64,000 bases of DNA, taken from the NCBI GenBank assembly GCA_036971475.1, contig JBAIZL010000063.1, positions 1,965,790 to 2,029,789 on the forward strand, written 5' to 3'. The stretch is from Prosapia bicincta (taxonomy: Eukaryota; Arthropoda; Insecta; Hemiptera; Cercopidae). Position numbers and translations under genes: made by a program. Positions 50,321-63,070 of the stretch are shown here, piece by piece; the stretch's first letter is position 1; every line of letters starts with the position of its first letter. The notes under the pieces were generated by a model that had not been told where the DNA came from, ran no database searches, and was given only the letters and a program-made list of their open reading frames with translations.

Positions 50321-52163
50321 TTATAAAGCCCATGGCAGTTACTTACTATGTTCATGATTGTAACTTAGTAAGTACATGACGGTTACCTACTATGTACAGC
50401 ATTGTTACTTATAAAGCCTATGGCAGTTACTTACTATGTTCATGATTTTTACTTAGTGAGTACATGACTGTAACCTACTATGTACAGCATTGTTATTTAT
50501 AAAGCCCATGGCAAGTACTATGTTCATGATTGTTACTTAGTAAGTACATGACTATTACCTACTATGTACAGCATTGTTACTTACTAAGCCCTTGGCAGTT
50601 ACTTACTACGTTCATGATTGTTACTTAGTAAGTACAGGACTGTTACCTACTATGTACAGCATTGTTACTTATAGAGCCCATGGCAGTTACTTACTATGTT
50701 CATGATTGTTACTTAGTAAGTACACGACTGTTACCTACTATGTACAGCATTGTTACTTATAAAGCTCATGGCAGTTACTTACTATGTTCATGATTGTTAC
50801 TTAATATGAACAGCACTATTACCTACTACGTACAGCATTGTTACTTATAAAGCCCATAGCAGTTACTATGTTCATGCTTGTTTCTTAGTAAGTACATGAC
50901 GGTTACCTACTATGTACAGCATTGTTACTTATACAGCCCATGGCAGTTACTTACTATGTTCATGTTTGTTTCTTAGTAAGTACATGGCGGTTACCTACTA
51001 TGTACAGCATTGTTAAATATAAAGCCCATGGCAATTACTTACTATGTTCATGATTGTTACTTAGTAAGTAAATGACGGTTACCTACTATGTACAGCATTG
51101 TTACTTACAAAGCCCATGGCAGTTACTTACTATGTTCATGATTTTTACTTAGTGAGTACATGACTGTAACCTACTATGTATCGCATTGTTATTTATAAAG
51201 CCCATGGCAAGTACTATGTTCATGATTGTTACTTAGTAAGTACATGACTGTTACCTACGTTGTACAGCATTGATACTTACTAAGCCCGTGGCAGTTACTT
51301 ACTACGTGCATGATTGTTACTTAGTAAGTACAGGACTATAACCTACTATGTACAGCATTGTTACTTATAGAGCCCATGGCAGTTACTTACTATGTTCATG
51401 ATTGTTACTTAGTAAGTACATGACTGTTACCTACCTACTATGTACAGCATTGTTACTTTTAAAGCTCATGGCAGTTACTTACTATGTTCATGATTGTTAC
51501 TTAGTAAGTACAGCACTATTACCAACTATGTACAGCATTGTTACTTATAAAGCTCATGGCAGTTACTTACTATGTTCATGATTGTAACTTAGTAAGTACA
51601 TGACGGTTACCTACTATGTACAGCATTGTTGCTTAAAAAGCTCATGTCAGTTACTTACTATGTTCATGATTTTTACTTAGTGAGTACATGACTGTAACCT
51701 ACTATGTTCAGCATTGTTATTTATAAAGCCCATGGCAAGTACTATGTTCATGATTGTTACTTAGTAAGTACATGACTGTTACCTACTATGTACAGCATTG
51801 TTACTTATAAAGCCCATGGCAGTTACTTACTATGTTCATGATTGTTACTTAGTAAGTACATGACGGTTACCTACTATGTACAGCATTGTTACTTACAAAT
51901 CCCATGGCAGTTACTTACTATGTTCATGATTTTTACTTAGTGAGTACATGACTGTAACCTACTATGTACAGCATTGATACTTACTAAGCCCGTGGCAGTT
52001 ACTTACTACGTTCATGATTGTTACTTAGTAAGTACAGGACTATTACCTACTATGTACTTCATTGTTACTTATAGAGCCCAGGGCAGTTACTTACTATGTT
52101 CATGATTGTTACTTAGTAAGTACATGACTGTTACCTACTATGTACAGCATTGTTACTTACAAA

Positions 52164-55100
52164 GCCCATGGCAGTTACTTACTATGTTCATGATTTTTAC
52201 TTAGTGAGTACATGACTGTAAAATACTATGTATCGCATTGTTATTTATAAAGCCCATGGCAAGTACTATGTTCATGATTGTTACTTAGTAAGTACATGAC
52301 TGTTACCTACTTTGTACAGCATTGATACTTACTAAGCCCGTGGCAGTTACTTACTACGTTCATGATTGTTACTTAGTAAGTACAGGACTATAACCTATTA
52401 TGTACAGCATTGTTACTTATAGAGCCCATGGCAGTTACTTACTATGTTCATGATTGTTACTTAGTAAGTACATGACTGTTACCTACCTTCTATGTACAGC
52501 ATTGTTACTTTTAAAGCTCATGGCAGTTACTTACTATGTTCATGATTGTTACTTAGTAAATACAGCACTATTACCAACTATGTACAGCATTGTTACTAAT
52601 AAAGCCCATAGCAGTTACTATGTTCATGCTTGTTTCTTAGTAAGAACATGACGGTTACCTACTATGTACAGCATTGTTACTTATAAAGCTCATGGCAGTT
52701 ACTTACTATGTTCATGATTGTAACTTAGTAAGTACATGACGGATACCTACTACGTACAGCATTGTTGCTTATAAAGCTCATGTCAGTTACTTACTATGTT
52801 CATGATTTTTACTTAGTGAGTACATGACTGTAAACTACTATGAACAGCATTGTTATTTATAAAGCCCATGGCAAGTATTATGTTCATGATTGTTTCTTAG
52901 TATGTACATGACGGTTACCTACTATGTACAGCATTGTTACTTATAAAGCCCATGGCAGTTACTTACTATGTTCATGATTGTTACTTAGTAAGTACATGAC
53001 GGTTACCTACTATGTACAGCATTGTTACTTATAGAGCCCAGGCCAGTTACTTACTATGTTCATGATTGTTACTTAGTAAGTACATGTCTGTTACCTACTA
53101 TGTACAGCATTGTTACTTATAAAGCTCATGGCAGTTACTTACTATGTTCATGATTGTTACTCAGTAAGTACAGCACTATTACCAACTATGTACAGCATTG
53201 TTACTTATAAAGCCCATAGCAGTTACTATGTGCATGCTTGTTTCTTAGTAAGTACATGACGGTTACCTACTATGTACAGCATTGTTAATTATAAAGCCCA
53301 TGGCAGCTACTTACTATGCTCATGATTGTAACTTAGTAAGTACATGACGGTTACCCACTATTTACAGCATTGTTGCATATAAAGCTCATGGCAGTTACTT
53401 ACTATGTTCATGATTTTTACTTAGTGAGTACATGACTGTAACCTACTATATACAGCATTGTTACTTATACAGCCCATGGCAGTTGCTTACTATGTTCATG
53501 ATTGTTACTTAGTAAGTAGAGCACTATTACCTACTATGTACAGCATTGTTACTTATAAAGCCCATGGCAATTACTTTGTTCATGTTTGTTACTTAGTAAG
53601 TACATGACGGTTACCTACTATGTACAGCATTGTTACTTACAAAGCACATGGCAGTTACTTACTATGTTCATGATTTTTACTTAGTGAGTACATGACTGTT
53701 ACCTATTATGTACAGCATTGTTACTTACTAAGCCCGTGGCAGTTACTTACTACGTTCATGATTGTTACTTAGTACGTACAGCACTAGTACCTACTATGTA
53801 CAGCATTGTTACTTATAAAGCCCATAGCAGTTACTTACTATGTTCATGATTGTAACTTAGTAAGTACATGACGGTTACCTACTATGTACAGCATTGTTAC
53901 TTACAAAGCCCATGGCAGTTACTTTGTTCATGTTTGTTACTTAGTAAGTACAGGACTGTTACCTACTATGTACAGCATTGTTACCTATAAAGCCCATGCC
54001 AGTTACTATTTTCATTATTGTTACTTAGTAAGTACAGGACTGCTACCTACTATGTACAGCATTGTTACTTATAGAGCCCATGGCAGTTACTTCCTATGTT
54101 CATGATTGTTACTTAGTAAGTACAGCACTATTACCAATTATGTACAGCATTGTTACTTATAAAGCCCATGGCAGTTACTTACTATGTTCATGATTGTAAC
54201 TTAGTAAGTACATGACGGTTACCTACTATGTACAGCATTGTTACTTACAAAGCCTATGGCAGTTACTTACTATGTTCATGATTTTTACTTAGTGAGTACA
54301 TGACTGTAACCTACTATGTACAGCATTGTTATTTATAAAGCCCATGGCAAGTACTATGTTCATGATTGTTACTTAGTAAGTACATGACTATTACGTACTA
54401 TGTACAGCATTGTTACTTACTAAGCCCTTGGCAGTTACTTACTACGTTCATGATTGTTACTTAGTAAGTACAGGACTATTACCTACTATGTACAGCATTG
54501 TTACTTATAGAGCCCATGGCAGTTACTTACTATGTTCATGATTGTTACTTAGTAAGTACACGACTGTTACCTACTATGTACAGCATTGTTACTTATAAAG
54601 CTCATGGCAGTTACTTACTATGTTCATGATTGTTACTTAATATGAACAGCACTATCACCTACTATGTACAGCATTGTTACTTATAAAGCCCATAGCAGTT
54701 ACTATGTTCATGCTTGTTTCTTAGTAAGTACATGACGGTTACCTACTATGTACAGCATTGTTACTTATACAGCCCATGGCAGTTACTTACTATGTTCATG
54801 ATTGTTACTTAGTAAGTACATGACGGTTACCTACTATGTACAGCATTGTTACTTATAAAGCCCATGGCAGGTACTAACTATGTTCATGATTGTTACTTAG
54901 TGAGTACATGACTGATACCTACTATGTACAGCGTTGTTACTTATACAGCCCATGGCAGTTACCTACTATGTTCATGATTGTTATTTAGTAAGTACAATAC
55001 TATTACCTACTATGTACAGCATTGTTACTTATAAAGCCCATGGCAGTTACTTACTATGTTCATGATTTTTACTTAGTGAGTACATGACTGTAACCTACTA

Positions 55101-58100
55101 TGTACAGCATTGTTACTTATAAAGCCCATGACAGTTACTATTTTCATTATTGTTACTTAGTAAGTACAGGACTGTTACCTACTATGTACAGCATTGTCAC
55201 ATATAGAGCCCATTGCAGTTACTTCCTATGTTCATGATTGTTACTTAGTAAGTACAGCACAATTACAAACTATGTACAGCATTGTTACTTATAAAGCCCA
55301 TAACAGTTACTATGTTCATGCTTGTTTCTTAGTAAGTACATGACGGTTACCTACTATGTACAGCATTGTTACTTATAAAGCCCATGGCAGGTACTTACTA
55401 TGTTCATGATTATTACTTAGTGAGTACATGACTGTAACCTACAATGTACAGCATTGTTATTTATAAAGTCCATGGCAAGTACTATGTTCATGATTGTTAC
55501 TTCGTAAGTACATGACTGTTACCTACTATGTACAGCATTGTTACTTACTAAGCCCGTGGCAGTTACTTACTACGTTCATGATTGTTACTTAGTAAGTACA
55601 GCACTATTACCTACTATGTACAGCATTGTTACTTATACAGCCCATGGCAGTTACTTACTATGTTCATGATTGTTACTTAGTGAGTACATGACTGATACCT
55701 ACTATGTACAGCGTTCTTACTTATGCAGCCCATGGCAGTTACTTACTATGTTCATGATTGTTACTTAGTAAGTACAATACTATTACCTACTATGTACAGC
55801 ATTGTTACTTATAAAGCCCATGGCAGTTACTTTGTTCATGTTTGTTACTTAGTAAGTACAGTACTGTTACCTACTATGTACAGCATTGTTACCTATAAAG
55901 CCCATGCCAGTTACTATTTTCATTATTGTTACTTAGTAAGTACAGGACTGCTACCTACTATGTACAGCATTGTTACTTATAGAGCCCATGGCAGTTACTT
56001 CCTATGTTCATGATTGTTACTTAGTAAGTACAGCACTATTACCAACTATGTACAGCATTGTTACTTATAAAGCCCAAAGCAGTTACTATGTTCATGCTTG
56101 TTTCTTAGTAAGTACATGATGGTTACCTACTATGTACAGCATTGTTACTTATAAAGCCCATGGCAGTTACTTACTATGTTCATGATTGTAACTTAGTAAG
56201 TACATGACGGTTACCTACTATGTACAGCATTGTTACTTACAAAGCCTATGGCAGTTACTTACTATGTTCATGATTTTTACTTAGTGAGTACATGACTGTA
56301 ACCTACTATGTACAGCATTGTTATTTATAAAGCCCATGGCAAGTACTATGTTCGTGATTGTTACTTAGTAAGTACATGATTGTTACCTACTATGTACAGC
56401 ATTGTTACTTACTAAGCCCTTGGCAGTTACTTACTACGTTCATGATTGTTACTTAGTAAGTACAGGACTATTACCTACTTTGTACAGCATTGTTACTTAT
56501 AGAGCCCATGGCAGTTACTTACTATGTTCATGATTGGTTCTTAGTAAGTACACGACTGTTACCTACTATGTACAGCATTGTTACTTATAAAGCTCATGGC
56601 AGTTACTATGTTCATGCTTGTTTCTTAGTAAGTACATGACGGTTACCTACTATGTACAGCATTGTTACTTATACAGCCAATGGCAGATACTTAAAATGTT
56701 CATGATTGTTACTTAGTAAGTACATGACGGTTACCTACTATGTACAGCATTGTTACTTATAAAGCCCATGGCAGGTACTTACTATGTTCATGATTGTTAC
56801 TTAGTGAGTACATGACTGATACCTACTAGTACAGCGTTGTTCCTTATACAGCCCATGGCAGTTACTTACTATGTTCATGATTGTTATTTAGTAAGTACAA
56901 TACTATTACCTACTATGTACAGCATTGTTACTTATAAAGCCCATGGCAGTTACTTACTATGTTCATGATTGTTACTTAGTAAGTACATGACGGTTACCTA
57001 CTATGTACAGCATTGTTACTTACAAAGCCCATGGCAGTTACTTACTATGTTCATGATTTTTACTTAGTGAGTACATGACTGTAACCTACTATGTACAGCA
57101 TTGTTACTTATAAAGCCCATGGCAGTTACTATTTTCATCATTGTTACTTAGTAAGTAAAGGACTGTTACCTACTATGTACAGCATTGTCACATATAGAGC
57201 CCGTTGCAGTTACTTCCTATGTTCATGATTGTTACTTAGTAAGTACAGCACTATTACAAACTATGTACAGCATTGTTACTTATAAAGCCCATAGCAGTTA
57301 CTATGTTCATGCTTGTTTCTTAGTAAGTACATGACGGTTACCTACTATGTACAGCATTTTTACTTATAAAGCCCATGGCAGGTACTTACTATGTTCATGA
57401 TTATTACTTAGTAAGTTCATGACTGCTACCTACTATGTACAGCATTGTTACTTTTACAGCCCATGGCAGTTGCTTACTATGTTCATGATTGTTACTTAGT
57501 AAGTACAGCACTATTACCTACTATGTACAGCATTGTTACTTATAAAGCCCATGGCAGTTACTTTGTTCATGTTTGTTACTTAGTGAGTACATGACTGTAA
57601 CCTACAATGTACAGCATTGTTATTTATAACGACAATGGCAAGTACTATGTTCGTGATTGTTACTTAGTAAGTACATGACTGTTACCTACTATGTACAGCA
57701 TTGTTACTTACTAAGCCCGTGGCAGTTACTTACTACGTTCATGATTGTTACTTAGTAAGTACAGCACTATTACCTACTATGTACAGCATTGTTACTTATA
57801 AAGCCCATAGCAGTTACTATGTTCGTTCTTGTTTCTTAGTAAGTACATGACGGTTACCTACTATGTACAGCATTGTTACTTATACAGCCCATGGCAGTTA
57901 CTTACTATGTTCATGATTGTTACTTAGTAAGTACATAACGATTACCTATTTTGTACAGCATTGTTACTTATAAAGCCCATGGCAGGTACTTACTATGTTC
58001 ATGGTTGTTACTTAGTGAGTACATGACTGATACCTACTATGTACAGCGTTCTTACTTATGCAGCCCATGGCAGTTACTTTCTATGTTCATGATTGTTACT

Positions 58101-58670
58101 TAGTAAGCACAATACTATTACCTATTATGTACAGCATTGTTACTTATAAAGCCCATGGCAGTTACTTTGTTCATGCTTGTTTCTTAGTAAGTACATGACG
58201 GTTACCTACTATGTACAGCATTGTTACTTATAAAGCCCATGGCAGTTACTTACTATGTTCATGATTGTAACTTAGTAAGTACATGACGGTTACCTACTAT
58301 GTACAGCATTGTTACTTACAAAGCCAATGGCAGTTATTTACTATGTTCATGATTTTTACTTAGTGAGTACATGACTGTAACCTACTATGTACAGCATTGT
58401 TATTTATAAAGCCCATGGCAAGTACTATGTTCATGATTGTTACTTAGTTAGTACATGACTGTTACCTACTATGTACAGCATTGGTACTTACTAAGCCCGT
58501 GGCAGTTACTTACTACGTTCATGATTGTTACTTAGTAAGTACAGGACTATTACCTACTATGTACAGCATTGTTACTTATAGAGCCCATGGCAGTTACTTA
58601 CTATGTTCATGATTGTTACTTAGTAAGTACATAACTGTTACCTACTATGTACAGCATTGTTACTTATAGA
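52164..58670. repeat. ~6.5-kb duplication, copy 1
   Basis: The offset to copy 2 is 6507 from 52164/58671 (start of GCCCATGGCAG) and at 52454/58961. It becomes 6683 after a 176-bp difference near 60.4 kb (53884/60567). Before 52164 the two sequences differ (TTACAAAGCCC against TTATAGAGCCC), which fixes the left edge. Confidence 0.8.
56600..58600. repeat. Divergent low-copy stretch of the array
   Basis: Same monomer family, but with many private changes: CAGCCAATGGCAGATACTTA followed by AAATG near 56675, a 2-bp loss CTACTAGTACAGCG near 56825, TTATAACGACAATGGC near 57625, and GTTCGTTCTTG near 57822. I found no close second copy within the window; the nearest order is 3.9-5.6 kb. Confidence 0.6.
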
Positions 58671-61510
58671 GCCCATGGCAGTTACTTACTATGTTCATGA
58701 TTTTTACTTAGTGAGTACATGACTGTAAAATACTATGTATCGCATTGTTATTTATAAAGCCCATGGCAAGTACTATGTTCATGATTGTTACTTAGTAAGT
58801 ACATGACTGTTACCTACTTTGTACAGCATTGATACTTACTAAGCCCGTGGCAGTTACTTACTACGTTCATGATTGTTACTTAGTAAGTACAGGACTATAA
58901 CCTACTATGTACAGCATTGTTACTTATAGAGCCCATGGCAGTTACTTACTATGTTCATGATTGTTACTTAGTAAGTACATGACTGTTACCTACCTTCTAT
59001 GTACAGCATTGTTACTTTTAAAGCTCATGGCAGTTACTTACTATGTTCATGATTGTTACTTAGTAAATACAGCACTATTACCAACTATGTACAGCATTGT
59101 TACTAATAAAGCCCATAGCAGTTACTATGTTCATGCTTGTTTCTTAGTAAGAACATGACGGTTACCTACTATGTACAGCATTGTTACTTATAAAGCTCAT
59201 GGCAGTTACTTACTATGTTCATGATTGTAACTTAGTAAGTACATGACGGATACCTACTACGTACAGCATTGTTGCTTATAAAGCTCATGTCAGTTACTTA
59301 CTATGTTCATGATTTTTACTTAGTGAGTACATGACTGTAAACTACTATGAACAGCATTGTTATTTATAAAGCCCATGGCAAGTATTATGTTCATGATTGT
59401 TTCTTAGTATGTACATGACGGTTACCTACTATGTACAGCATTGTTACTTATAAAGCCCATGGCAGTTACTTACTATGTTTATGATTGTTACTTAGTAAGT
59501 ACATGACGGTTACCTACTATGTACAGCATTGTTACTTATAGAGCCCAGGCCAGTTACTTACTATGTTCATGATTGTTACTTAGTAAGTACATGTCTGTTA
59601 CCTACTATGTACAGCATTGTTACTTATAAAGCTCATGGCAGTTACTTACTATGTTCATGATTGTTACTCAGTAAGTACAGCACTATTACCAACTATGTAC
59701 AGCATTGTTACTTATAAAGCCCATAGCAGTTACTATGTGCATGCTTGTTTCTTAGTAAGTACATGACGGTTACCTACTATGTACAGCATTGTTAATTATA
59801 AAGCCCATGGCAGCTACTTACTATGCTCATGATTGTAACTTAGTAAGTACATGACGGTTACCCACTATTTACAGCATTGTTGCATATAAAGCTCATGGCA
59901 GTTACTTACTATGTTCATGATTTTTACTTAGTGAGTACATGACTGTAACCTACTATATACAGCATTGTTACTTATACAGCCCATGGCAGTTGCTTACTAT
60001 GTTCATGATTGTTACTTAGTAAGTAGAGCACTATTACCTACTATGTACAGCATTGTTACTTATAAAGCCCATGGCAATTACTTTGTTCATGTTTGTTACT
60101 TAGTAAGTACATGACGGTTACCTACTATGTACAGCATTGTTACTTACAAAGCACATGGCAGTTACTTACTATGTTCATGATTTTTACTTAGTGAGTACAT
60201 GACTGTTACCTATTATGTACAGCATTGTTACTTACTAAGCCCGTGGCAGTTACTTACTACGTTCATGATTGTTACTTAGTACGTACAGCACTAGTACCTA
60301 CTATGTACAGCATTGTTACTTATAAAGCCCATAGCAGTTACTTACTATGTTCATGATTGTAACTTAGTAAGTACATGACGGTTACCTACTATGTACAGCA
60401 TTGTTACTTATACAGCCCATGGCAGTTACTTACTATGTTCATGATTGTTACTTAGTGAGTACATGACTGATACCTACTATGTACAGCGTTCTTACTTATG
60501 CAGCCCATGGCAGTTACTTACTATGTTCATGATTTTTACTTAGTGTGTACATGACTGTAACCTACTATGTACAGCATTGTTACTTACAAAGCCCATGGCA
60601 GTTACTTTGTTCATGTTTGTTACTTAGTAAGTACAGGACTGTTACCTACTATGTACAGCATTGTTACCTATAAAGCCCATGCCAGTTACTATTTTCATTA
60701 TTGTTACTTAGTAAGTACAGGACTGCTACCTACTATGTACAGCATTGTTACTTATAGAGCCCATGGCAGTTACTTCCTATGTTCATGATTGTTACTTAGT
60801 AAGTACAGCACTATTACCAATTATGTACAGCATTGTTACTTATAAAGCCCATGGCAGTTACTTACTATGTTCATGATTGTAACTTAGTAAGTACATGACG
60901 GTTACCTACTATGTACAGCATTGTTACTTACAAAGCCTATGGCAGTTACTTACTATGTTCATGATTTTTACTTAGTGAGTACATGACTGTAACCTACTAT
61001 GTACAGCATTGTTATTTATAAAGCCCATGGCAAGTACTATGTTCATGATTGTTACTTAGTAAGTACATGACTATTACGTACTATGTACAGCATTGTTACT
61101 TACTAAGCCCTTGGCAGTTACTTACTACGTTCATGATTGTTACTTAGTAAGTACAGGACTATTACCTACTATGTACAGCATTGTTACTTATAGAGCCCAT
61201 GGCAGTTACTTACTATGTTCATGATTGTTACTTAGTAAGTACACGACTGTTACCTACTATGTACAGCATTGTTACTTATAAAGCTCATGGCAGTTACTTA
61301 CTATGTTCATGATTGTTACTTAATATGAACAGCACTATCACCTACTATGTACAGCATTGTTACTTATAAAGCCCATAGCAGTTACTATGTTCATGCTTGT
61401 TTCTTAGTAAGTACATGACGGTTACCTACTATGTACAGCATTGTTACTTATACAGCCCATGGCAGTTACTTACTATGTTCATGATTGTTACTTAGTAAGT
61501 ACATGACGGT

Positions 61511-62290
61511 TACCTACTATGTACAGCATTGTTACTTATAAAGCCCATGGCAGGTACTAACTATGTTCATGATTGTTACTTAGTGAGTACATGACTGATA
61601 CCTACTATGTACAGCGTTGTTACTTATACAGCCCATGGCAGTTACCTACTATGTTCATGATTGTTATTTAGTAAGTACAATACTATTACCTACTATGTAC
61701 AGCATTGTTACTTATAAAGCCCATGGCAGTTACTTACTATGTTCATGATTTTTACTTAGTGAGTACATGACTGTAACCTACTATGTACAGCATTGTTACT
61801 TATAAAGCCCATGACAGTTACTATTTTCATTATTGTTACTTAGTAAGTACAGGACTGTTACCTACTATGTACAGCATTGTCACATATAGAGCCCATTGCA
61901 GTTACTTCCTATGTTCATGATTGTTACTTAGTAAGTACAGCACAATTACAAACTATGTACAGCATTGTTACTTATAAAGCCCATAACAGTTACTATGTTC
62001 ATGCTTGTTTCTTAGTAAGTACATGACGGTTACCTACTATGTACAGCATTGTTACTTATAAAGCCCATGGCAGGTACTTACTATGTTCATGATTATTACT
62101 TAGTGAGTAGATGACTGTAACCTACAATGTACAGCATTGTTATTTATAAAGTCCATGGCAAGTACTATGTTCATGATTGTTACTTCGTAAGTACATGACT
62201 GTTACCTACTATGTACAGCATTGTTACTTACTAAGCCCGTGGCAGTTACTTACTACGTTCATGATTGTTACTTAGTAAGTACAGCACTAT
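61511..62290. repeat. 780-bp tandem duplication, copy 1
   Basis: Nine monomers, three of them 84 bp. By eye it is identical to the next 780 bp, including the rare GTGAGTAGATGACTG (62107 and 62887) and GGTACTAACTATG (61553 and 62333). The 54.8-55.6-kb relative has GTGAGTACATGACTG, so the C-to-G change arose before this duplication. Confidence 0.85.
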
Positions 62291-63070
62291 TACCTACTAT
62301 GTACAGCATTGTTACTTATAAAGCCCATGGCAGGTACTAACTATGTTCATGATTGTTACTTAGTGAGTACATGACTGATACCTACTATGTACAGCGTTGT
62401 TACTTATACAGCCCATGGCAGTTACCTACTATGTTCATGATTGTTATTTAGTAAGTACAATACTATTACCTACTATGTACAGCATTGTTACTTATAAAGC
62501 CCATGGCAGTTACTTACTATGTTCATGATTTTTACTTAGTGAGTACATGACTGTAACCTACTATGTACAGCATTGTTACTTATAAAGCCCATGACAGTTA
62601 CTATTTTCATTATTGTTACTTAGTAAGTACAGGACTGTTACCTACTATGTACAGCATTGTCACATATAGAGCCCATTGCAGTTACTTCCTATGTTCATGA
62701 TTGTTACTTAGTAAGTACAGCACAATTACAAACTATGTACAGCATTGTTACTTATAAAGCCCATAACAGTTACTATGTTCATGCTTGTTTCTTAGTAAGT
62801 ACATGACGGTTACCTACTATGTACAGCATTGTTACTTATAAAGCCCATGGCAGGTACTTACTATGTTCATGATTATTACTTAGTGAGTAGATGACTGTAA
62901 CCTACAATGTACAGCATTGTTATTTATAAAGTCCATGGCAAGTACTATGTTCATGATTGTTACTTCGTAAGTACATGACTGTTACCTACTATGTACAGCA
63001 TTGTTACTTACTAAGCCCGTGGCAGTTACTTACTACGTTCATGATTGTTACTTAGTAAGTACAGCACTAT
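62291..63070. repeat. 780-bp tandem duplication, copy 2
   Basis: Exact by eye against copy 1 across the lines compared. The breakpoint lies in a run of about 48 shared bases at 62291-62338. The absence of visible differences makes this the youngest-looking event in the window, or an assembly duplication. Confidence 0.85.
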
